From CAVPDE01 sp964580575 (GTDB lineage Bacteria > Desulfobacterota > DSM-4660 > Desulfatiglandales > HGW-15), in NCBI GenBank assembly GCA_964580575.1, contig CAZOLJ010000003.1, positions 1-64,000 of the forward strand: a stretch of DNA of 64,000 bases, given 5' to 3'. Each line of letters starts with the position of its first letter. Positions within the stretch are counted from its first letter, which is position 1. The position numbers and the translations under genes were made by a program. Below are positions 49,909 to 56,749 of this stretch, piece by piece. The notes under the pieces were generated by a model. The model worked only from the letters and a program-made list of their open reading frames with translations. It was not told where the DNA came from and did no database searches.

Positions 49909-50132
49909 CGGTTTTTGTGCAGCCCCGGAATATCCGGCGGATATTCTTCTCTGAGATCGAAACCGATATGCGGCGCGCAGGGTGATGTTCGCCCCTTTTC
50001 CCCTCAAAACGCCACCTCTCAGCAACTCCCGGGCTGGCTCCCCCTTGCGTTCACAGCGGACCCTGCCAGCCTGGGAAGCCCTCGTCCACCGCAATCCTCC
50101 AGTCCTCAACAGGCTGTGCCCGGTCTTTCGGA
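49909..50132. other. junk-like junction sequence
   Basis: No coding family, RNA or repeat was recognised between the AMP-ligase stub and the start of similarity to the OLD-like ATPase. It is probably a deletion junction. Confidence 0.35.
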
Positions 50133-51602
50133 GAACGGATCATCAGGGTTGATGGAAAACAGCGCACTGAGAACATCCGGATTGACGTTATCGTCGAAGG
50201 GATTACCGAAAACAAGCCGTGGAGGTGCGGGCTCGAATTCGACTATGCAAAGGGAGAATCCTTTTACTGCCGACCACTGCGGCTCTCAGAGGACAAGAAT
50301 CCAGATCGCATGCCCGTGCCAGCAGCCGCAGGGACCACAAACCTTGCCTTTTTGCCGCCGATATCCGGTTTAGCCTCCAATGAAACGCGCCTAGATCCAG
50401 GCGCGATCAATGTTCGCATAGGAGAAGGTCGCACAGCCGAGGTGCTTAGAAATCTCTGTTACAGAATCCATGAAACCGATGCTGAGAAATGGAATAGACT
50501 TAAAGAGCACATTTTGAGACTATTTGGTTCTGAACTAGATCCCCCGAAATACATCCGTGAACGTGGGGAGGTTGTCATGACCTACCGCGAAGGCATTAAT
50601 CGCCTGGACTTGGCGTCTTCGGGGCGGGGCATGCAGCAGACCATGCTTCTGCTCGCGTATATGTTCGCTAACCCAGGGGCAGTGCTGCTCCTGGACGAAC
50701 CTGATGCCCATCTGGAAATCCTACGGCAACGACAGATATACCAACGCTTGATCGACGTAGCCTCCGTCAGCGGTAATCAGATCATTGCAGCAAGTCACTC
50801 CGAGGTTTTGCTCAACGAGGCAGCCGGCCGAGACGTCGTTATTGCATTTGTTGGAAAGCCACATCGAATTGACGACCGTGGAAGTCAGATACTGAAGGCG
50901 CTCCGAGAGATCGGCTTTGAGCAATACTACCAAGCTGAACAAACGGGGTGGGTCCTATACCTTGAGGGATCGACCGACCTGGCCGTTCTACGCACGTTCG
51001 CCGAAATGCTAGAATATGACGAAGCGGTAAGAACTTTGGAGCGCCCGTTTGTCTATTATGTTGGGAACCAGCCGGCAGATGCCCGGAGGCACTTCCATGG
51101 GCTCCGCGAAGCAATTCCCGGCCTTCAGGGCATTGCGATCTTTGATCGGTTGGGTTCTCCGTTGCCAAACGATTTGGGCGCAAGAGGTGTCATTTGGCAA
51201 CGACGAGAAATCGAGAATTATCTGTGCTCGAAAGATACTCTGGATGCTTATGCCCGCGCGTCAGCCAGGCAGGAAGTACCTGGTCCGCTCTTCACAGCAT
51301 CCGAAGAGGACCGCAGGGTTAAGGCAATGCGTGAGGCCATTCAGGAGGTTGAAGCAGCCCTCGATAAACTTGGAAAGAGTTCACCGTGGAATCCAGATAC
51401 CAAAGTCAGCGACGACTTCCTCGACCCCCTGTTCCGTATCTATTTTAAGAAACTTGGAGTGCCGAACCTGATGGCTAAGAAGAACTTCTATGAACTCGCC
51501 TACTACGTGAGAAAAGAGGAGATTGCGCCTGATGTCAAAGAGAAGCTTGATGCGATTGTGGAGACTGCAAGGGCCGCAACACCTCCTCAGGAGGAAGCTT
51601 GA
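50133..51602 (+). pseudogene. OLD-type ATPase/TOPRIM nuclease lacking its N-terminus
   Basis: Overcoming-lysogenisation-defect family proteins join an ABC-type ATPase to a TOPRIM nuclease and act in phage defence. The frame is recognisable from 50133 (ERIIRVDGKQRTENIRIDVI), upstream of the first ATG at 50310. It shows the signature-like 'LASSGRGMQQTMLLLAYMFA', Walker B 'AVLLLDEPDAHLEILRQ', the switch His 'IIAASHSEVLLNE', and a TOPRIM start 'WVLYLEGSTDLAVLRTFAEM'. The Walker A region that should come first is absent, so ATP binding is lost. About 430 codons after the ATG are clean, suggesting recent truncation or use of another start. Confidence 0.7.
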
Positions 51603-52578
51603 GCGATTTAATTGAAGGAACCTGCCCGTGGGTGATGATGATTCGCTCAACATCAGCAATGTCTAAACCCGCATTTCGAAGGTCACTGCCAAGGTATTCC
51701 AAGGTCCCGGGAGCCTTGAGGCACGTATCGATGAGGGTTATAGGACCTTTTCCCAGGGCATAGAGATTTACCGTGAGGAGATTGGAAAGACCCGGAACCG
51801 GAATGGGAATGGGGGCGATGCTTTCACATTTGGGAAATGGTTTGATGTTCATCTTTTCCAGTTGGACATCCTGGGCAAAGTGGGCTTGAGGACCTCCGTG
51901 ACCTTTCATGGCGCCGCAGGGAGGCTTGTTCGTGTAAATCCTGTACCCATCGTACTGGTAGGTGGGAATGCGATAGGGAAAAGTCTGAAAGGCGCCCACC
52001 AGAACTGTGGTGAGCGGCCCAAGGCTGCAGTAGGCGCCTCCGTGAAGGAACGCCTTGCAGTGCCGGGCCACCAGAGTCCCGTCTTTTTTCACTCCTGTCT
52101 TCATCGTGATCGTCACCAGGTGTTTTCGCCTTGCTGCCGTGAACTCTTCATCTCTTGAGTACACGATCTTGACCGGTCTGCCCGTTTTCCTTGAAAGCAG
52201 AGCTGCGCAGAAATCCAGGGCGGCCATGCCGTCCGACTTTCCTCCAAAACCTCCGCCCACATAGGGCTTGATGACGCGGACACGGTCGGCATTGATTCCA
52301 AGCGTCAGGGCCAGGTGCTGCTGCACGTAGTAGGGAGTCTGGGTGGAAGTGTGAAGAGTGAGTCTCCCGCACATGTCCCACTCAGCCAGGGCCGCGTGCG
52401 GCTCGAGGTAGGCATGGATAGCGGACTGGGTGGTGAAGGTGTCTTCAAGCACCAGATCGCTCTCGAGAAACCCTCTTTCCACGTCCCCCTCCTTTAGGTG
52501 GAATTCCCTGCTCATGTTGCCCGGCGCATTTGCATCGATCCTGGGCAGTCTCTTCCCTATGACATGGTACTCACTCAT
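51535..52578 (-). pseudogene. chimeric ORF: xanthine dehydrogenase pieces fused to an MBL-fold N-terminus
   Basis: One uninterrupted 347-codon frame made of three parts. Codons 1-21 (MSEYHVIGKRLPRIDANAPG) are the start of a molybdopterin-type xanthine dehydrogenase subunit. Codons about 22-240 are a middle part of the same family ('REFHLKEGDVERGFLESDLV', 'YVGGGFGGKSDGMAALD', 'TNKPPCGAMKGHGGPQAHFA'), so about 150 residues are missing in between. From Met 243 (51852) a metallo-beta-lactamase-fold N-terminus follows: 'IPIPVPGLSNLLTVNLYALG' and 'VERIIITHG', broken just at the metal motif. The last codons run antisense into the OLD-like gene. It could be expressed but cannot be a working enzyme. 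Confidence 0.65.
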
Positions 52579-52897
52579 GAGGGTCCTCCCCTTTCGTTAC
52601 GCTTGCGTGGGATGATAGGTCGATTGCCCATGCGTGTCAAACCGCAATCTTTTCCGGATGTTGCACTTCCAACGCTCCTTCTGAACCCATGAAGTTCCTT
52701 GACCCTCCGCGTCCTTATTTGCTAATATTCTATTCACCTTTCAGTCATTCCTGCAAGGGCGGAGGCGGAAGGGATGTCTTAACTGTGGTTTTCAGCGACC
52801 TCCTGAGAAAGACCATCCCCAGCGCAGATCCCCGCGACTTCTTGAATCGCTACGGCATCCTGGACAAAGTCCGCGCCATCCACGGCGACGGCTAGGA
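52579..52897. other. intergenic region; possible short ORF of unknown nature
   Basis: A 68-codon plus-strand frame (52689-52895), ending 'ADPRDFLNRYGILDKVRAIH' and a stop, has no recognised family. It could be the tail of another lost gene. Nothing else is seen. Confidence 0.3.
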
Positions 52898-52927
52898 TTG
52901 ACGACCTGAAAGCATATCTGCTATAAA
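52898..52927 (+). promoter_or_regulatory. promoter of the archease-rtcB operon
   Basis: TTGACG (52898-52903), 18 bp, TATAAA (52922-52927). The expected start is near 52934, giving a leader of about 75 nt that contains the terminator at 52966. Confidence 0.6.
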
Positions 52928-52965
52928 AGATCAGCTTCTCACTTTTCGCTTGCTGTTTCCATGCA

Positions 52966-52996
52966 CCCCCTCTCCCGCAACGAGAAGGGGTTTTTT
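52966..52996 (+). terminator. intrinsic terminator in the archease leader (possible attenuator)
   Basis: cccc(c)tctc pairs with gaga(a)gggg around ccgcaac, and TTTTTT follows at 52991-52996. It lies after the promoter and 12 nt before the archease ATG. It could end the transcript of the region upstream, or serve as an attenuator of the operon. Confidence 0.7.
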
Positions 52997-53008
52997 CTGG
53001 GATAAGGA

Positions 53009-53428
53009 ATGACAGGGCGATTCGAACTGGTCGATCATACGGGAGACCTTGGGGTCTGGGTGTTTGGAGAAAGTCTATCGCAGCTTTTTGAGCAGGCGGC
53101 TCATGCGCTGACCTTCATCCTCACGGAACCGGAGACCATTCGCCTCAAGGAGACCCGAAAGATCCAATTGGAAGCAAAGACGGACGAAGAGCTCCTGATC
53201 ACCTGGCTCAATGAGTTCGTCTGCCTTTTCGATACAAAGGGGCTGCTTTTTAAGACCTACGACGTTCTCTCTGTTCATGATCACCGTCTTGAAGCTCTGG
53301 CCCAAGGGGAGAGCTACGTTGAAGGCCGTCATTCGATCAAGACCACTGTGAAGGCGGCAACCTATCATCAACTGAGAATCGAAAACCGTCAGGGAGTCTG
53401 GACAGCGCGGGTGATTTTCGATCTTTGA
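53009..53428 (+). CDS. archease (RtcB activator)
   Basis: Small metal-binding protein that speeds RtcB guanylylation and makes the RNA ligase multi-turnover. The 139-residue product starts ATG 53009 behind ATAAGGA. The family opening is 'FELVDHTGDLGVWVFGESLS' (D-H-T-x-D with the Ca-binding acidic residue), then 'LFEQAAHALTFIL', 'ELLITWLNEFVCLFDTKGLL' and the end 'VKAATYHQLRI' with a C-terminal acidic Asp-Leu tail ('VIFDL'). rtcB is next downstream. The pairing supports a working RNA repair or splicing operon. Confidence 0.88.
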   Translation: MTGRFELVDHTGDLGVWVFGESLSQLFEQAAHALTFILTEPETIRLKETRKIQLEAKTDEELLITWLNEFVCLFDTKGLLFKTYDVLSVHDHRLEALAQGESYVEGRHSIKTTVKAATYHQLRIENRQGVWTARVIFDL

Positions 53429-53449
53429 TCGGCTGCCGACTTCAGCCGG

Positions 53450-53590
53450 CATCTGAGAGACAAAGGGACAGAGGCACAAAGGCACAGAGCAGAAAAATCA
53501 TCTCCCCATATCCCTCTGTTCCTTTGTGCATTTGTCCCTTTCCTGGTAACTTTGTGCCTATGTGCTTTTGCACCTTTGTGCCTGCATCGC
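53450..53590. repeat. low-complexity inverted repeat between archease and rtcB
   Basis: Reiterated words of the type gacaaagggacagaggcac and aaaggcacagag occur first, then their reverse complements (ctctgttcctttgtgcattt, tgtccctttcc) and further ctttgtgcc words. They can fold into a long imperfect hairpin. It is not coding. Confidence 0.55.
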
Positions 53591-53674
53591 GGCGCGAAAA
53601 CCAAACTGAAGCGTTCGCCTCGTGGCGAGGGGCTTTCTCCCGTTGCCGGAGGTGGAGAATGAAGGAGATGCAGA

Positions 53675-55120
53675 GTGGCTGACATCAGAATACAGCAAAT
53701 CGATGAGTGGCGGTGGCGCATTCCCAGGGAAGGAAAAATGCGAACCGAAGGGCTGGTCTATGCGGATGAAAAGCTGATGAAGGACATCCGCAACGATCAG
53801 AGCCTCTTGCAGGTCGTCAACGTGGCGACCCTGCCCGGCATCGTCGGAAACTCCATGGCCATGCCGGACATCCACTGGGGTTATGGATTTCCGATCGGCG
53901 GCGTAGCGGCCTTTGATGTGAGCACGGGAATCATTTCGCCGGGCGGCGTGGGATATGACATTAACTGAGGCGTTCGCCTCCTTCGCTCAAGTTTGAGCGC
54001 CGACGATGCGAGAAACAAAATCCAGGACATCGTGCATGCTCTGTTCCGCAACATTCCTTCAGGTGTCGGATCGACCAGAAAAGATCTGAGGCTTACACCC
54101 AAGGAGCTCTCGAGAGTCCTGGAAAAAGGCGCTCAGTGGACTCTTGAACACGGTTACGGATCAGAAGCAGATGCCGACCACATTGAGGCTCATGGCTGCA
54201 TCCCAGGCGCAGATCCCGTCTGTGTGAGTTCCCGTGCAATGGAGAGGGGCAAAGCTCAGCTGGGCACCCTGGGCTCAGGGAATCACTTTGTCGAGGTCGG
54301 ATACGTGGACGAGGTCTTTGATGAAGGAGCCGCTTCTGCCATGGGTCTTTACAAGGACCAGATGACCGTCCTCGTGCACACGGGTTCGCGCGGGCTGGGG
54401 CACCAGGTCTGTGACGACTACATCAAGGTGATGCTTGAAGCCTCCAGAAAATATGGCTTCGAGCTGCCTGATCCTCAACTCTGTTGCGCTCCTGTGGGTT
54501 CCAAGGAGGGAGAACGGTATCTGGCAGCCATGGCTTGCGCCGCGAATTTCGCCTTTGTCAATCGCCAGATGATCACTCACTGGGTGCGTGAAACCTTCGA
54601 GCAGGTCTTCCAGCTCGGGCCGAGAGATCTCGGGCTGCGACTGATCTATGACGTTTGCCACAACATGGCCAAGATGGAAACCCACGAAGTGCAGGGCGAG
54701 AAAAAGCGTCTCTGCGTCCACCGAAAAGGAGCTACCCGTGCTTTTCCTCCGGGCCATCCGGAGATCCCCTCAGATTATCAGAAAGTGGGACAGCCGGTTC
54801 TTATTCCCGGAGACATGGGGAGGTGCTCCTATGTCCTGGTGGGAACGGAACACGGATATGAGGAGACTTTCGGCTCAGCCTGTCATGGAGCCGGTCGCCT
54901 CATGAGCAGGCATCAGGCCATTAAGGCCGCCAAAGGCAGGGCCATTGCCCGCGAACTGGAGGATCAGGGAATCCTGGTGAGAGGAGCGAGCAAAGCCACC
55001 CTGGTGGAAGAAATCCCCGATGCTTACAAGGATGTGAACGACGTGGTGAACGTCGTCCAAGGAGCGGGAATCGGCAAGAAGGTGGTGCGGCTCAAACCCA
55101 TTGGCGTGATTAAGGGATAG
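53675..55120 (+). CDS. rtcB: RtcB RNA ligase, probable selenoprotein (TGA at codon 98)
   Basis: RtcB joins RNA 2',3'-cyclic phosphate (3'-P) and 5'-OH ends with GTP and Mn2+. The frame starts at GTG 53675 behind AAGGAG and runs to 55120 (481 codons), except for one TGA at 53966-53968. This is codon 98, in 'GGVGYDIN-(TGA)-GVRLL', where RtcB proteins have the invariant Mn-binding Cys (Cys98 in Pyrococcus horikoshii). Upstream Asp 95 is present. Downstream in the same frame are His in 'GSGNHFVEV' (codon 204), 'VHTGSRGLGHQV' (235), 'YDVCHNMAKME' (329) and the guanylylated His in 'SACHGAGRLMSR' (404). There are no other breaks. A hairpin fitting the bacterial SECIS follows (53984-53999). Selenocysteine is the best reading; a nonsense mutation TGC or TGT to TGA is the alternative. 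Confidence 0.88.
53984..53999 (+). promoter_or_regulatory. candidate bacterial SECIS hairpin in rtcB
   Basis: cgctca pairs with tgagcg around the loop AGTT. The loop begins 21 nt after the TGA and has a G in its first two positions, within the published bacterial SECIS rules (16-37 nt spacing). A second short hairpin, gaggc-gttc-gcctc (53967-53980), overlaps the TGA itself. SelB should bind this RNA if the TGA is decoded as selenocysteine. Confidence 0.6.
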
Positions 55121-55131
55121 GAGGACATGAA

Positions 55132-55533
55132 ATGCGAAACATCGAAAGCGACACGCACAGCAAGACGATCGGTTACATTCTTTGGATCTTCGGGTTCCTA
55201 GGTGCCCACAGGTTTTACTACGGCAAACCCGTAACAGGAACCCTCTATTTCTTCACACTGGGATTGCTGCTCATCGGCTGGATTGTGGATCTCTTCCTTA
55301 TTCCATCCATGGATCGTGAAGCCGACCTCCGCTTCAGAGCGGGAAGGTACGATTACAATGTGGCTTGGATTCTGCTCACCTTTCTCGGAGTTTTCGGAAT
55401 CCACCGCTTTTACATGGGCAAGTGGTTCACAGGAATCCTCTACCTTCTGACCGGCGGTCTTTTTCTCATCGGATACATTTACGACTACTGGACCCTGAAC
55501 GATCAGCTGACGATTCTGAACAGCGAAGGGTAG
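55132..55533 (+). CDS. tandem TM2 domain membrane protein
   Basis: The 133-residue protein carries two TM2 units, each two membrane helices joined by a turn: 'FGFLGAHRFYYGKPVTGTLY' with 'LLLIGWIVDLFLIP', and 'LGVFGIHRFYMGKWFTGILY' with 'LFLIGYIYDYWTLN'. The conserved G-x-H-R-F-Y and D in the second helix are present in both. Function unknown. It follows rtcB by 11 nt with GGAGG as ribosome site, so it is probably in the same operon. Confidence 0.85.
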   Translation: MRNIESDTHSKTIGYILWIFGFLGAHRFYYGKPVTGTLYFFTLGLLLIGWIVDLFLIPSMDREADLRFRAGRYDYNVAWILLTFLGVFGIHRFYMGKWFTGILYLLTGGLFLIGYIYDYWTLNDQLTILNSEG

Positions 55534-55545
55534 CGCAACAGGGGA

Positions 55546-55573
55546 TTGACGTTTATCGGCGAATTGCTATAAG
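55546..55573 (+). promoter_or_regulatory. sigma70-type promoter
   Basis: TTGACG, 16 bp, TATAAG. It points at the small basic-protein gene 55809, with palindromic element copy 4 in the leader. Confidence 0.5.
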
Positions 55574-55617
55574 ATAGGCCGACTGTCAGAAGAAAGCCTT
55601 ATCAGAACTTTCACTGC

Positions 55618-55776
55618 TGATGGCTTCGTAAAAAGTCATCAAAACCGTCACCCCGGCCCTTCGACTTCGCTCAGGATAAACTCCAGCCGGGGTCCAGAAT
55701 TGCTTGTTTTTCCTGGATTCCGGCTTTCGCCGGAATGACGGAAAATGGGGCTTTGGCACTTCTTACGAGACCATCG
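55618..55776. repeat. palindromic MITE-like element, copy 4 (inverted orientation)
   Basis: About 159 bp with ends tgatggcttcgtaaaaagtc and (reverse complement) cgatggtctcgtaagaagtgc. The inner hairpin wording ccggctttcgccgg(aatgac) and cagccggggtccag is the reverse of copies 1-3. About 23 bp longer than the other copies, with extra sequence (ccttcgacttcgctcaggat) in the left arm. Confidence 0.72.
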
Positions 55777-55808
55777 CTGCATGAAAATAAAGCGCGGAGG
55801 GAAAAATT

Positions 55809-55934
55809 ATGTCGAAAGCCAGAGATACAAAAAAGGATGCAAAAAAGAAACCCGCCAAATCCCTCAAGGAAAGAAGAGAAGAGAAGAAGATGAAAAAGGC
55901 CGGCAAGGTCTCTCCTCTTTCCGGACCGGCTTAG
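55809..55934 (+). CDS. small lysine-rich protein (41 residues)
   Basis: ATG 55809 is preceded by GGAGGG. The product is MSKARDTKKDAKKKPAKSLK, then REEKKMKKAGKVSPLSG and PA, about 40% Lys/Arg and probably disordered or helical and nucleic-acid-binding. Similar tiny basic proteins recur in Desulfobacterota; no function is known to me. Too short for common gene callers. The cyclase gene starts 31 nt after the stop. Confidence 0.55.
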   Translation: MSKARDTKKDAKKKPAKSLKERREEKKMKKAGKVSPLSGPA

Positions 55935-55964
55935 TTCAAAGCATTTTCCTCACCATCCAAGCTG

Positions 55965-56612
55965 ATGGTCCGGTACATTGATCTGACCTTCCCTCTCGAG
56001 GAGGCTATGCCTGTCTGGCCTGGAGATTCAAGGCCAGAGTTCAGGGAGGTGAAGAGTCTTGAGCAGGATGGGTATGTGGTTCAGTCGATACGCTTCAGCA
56101 ACCACCTGGGAACCCATCTGGACGCCCCCTCTCACATCGTCAAAGGCGGGATGACCCTCGATCGCATCCCCCTGGAGACCCTGATCGGCAAAGCCGTCCT
56201 CATCGATTTCTCCTACAAAGGAAAAAAAGACAGGATCACGGCCAGGGATCTTCAAGCCCATGACAACATGCTCCGCACAGGGGCGAAGGTTCTCGTCAGG
56301 ACAGGATGGGACTCCCAATACGGTTCGACCATCTTTTTTCAGGATTTTCCCTCTTTGACCCTGGAGGCTGCCCAGGAACTGGCTGAACGCCGTATTGCGC
56401 TCCTGGGCATGGACACTCCTTCTCCAAGCCCGGTCGATGATCTTGAGCAAGGCATACACAAAACCCTCCTAGACGCAGGCATCGTCCTTCTCGAGTGCCT
56501 CACGAACCTTCATCGCATCAGAGGGAGTGAGTGCGAGTTGATCGTGCTCCCGCCCCTGTTCAAGGGTTTCAGCGGAAGCCCTTGCCGCGCAGTGGCCGTT
56601 CAATCGGACTGA
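55965..56612 (+). CDS. cyclase-family metal hydrolase (kynurenine formamidase-like)
   Basis: The 215-residue protein has the family motif 'SNHLGTHLDAPSHIVKGG' (H-x-G-T-H-x-D-x-P-x-H), which binds Mn or Zn. The opening 'YIDLTFPLEEAMPVWPGDSR' and 'VLVRTGWDSQYGS', 'IALLGMDTPSPSP' and 'CELIVLPPLFKGFSGSPCRA' are typical of the cyclase/KynB-like group. Whether it hydrolyses N-formylkynurenine, isatin or another amide is open; no kyn genes are near. The start has only a weak ribosome site. Confidence 0.85.
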   Translation: MVRYIDLTFPLEEAMPVWPGDSRPEFREVKSLEQDGYVVQSIRFSNHLGTHLDAPSHIVKGGMTLDRIPLETLIGKAVLIDFSYKGKKDRITARDLQAHDNMLRTGAKVLVRTGWDSQYGSTIFFQDFPSLTLEAAQELAERRIALLGMDTPSPSPVDDLEQGIHKTLLDAGIVLLECLTNLHRIRGSECELIVLPPLFKGFSGSPCRAVAVQSD

Positions 56613-56749
56613 TCGCTCAAGGTGCCGAATTTGGGATCCCCCTTGACTTGCCTTGAAAACCTGGCATTCTAGCTTGTGAAGTTTTCTTGCCCGGCTCTGA
56701 TTTTCTAGTGGAGCCTGCTGATTCTCTTCAGAAGCGAAAGGTGTCAACC

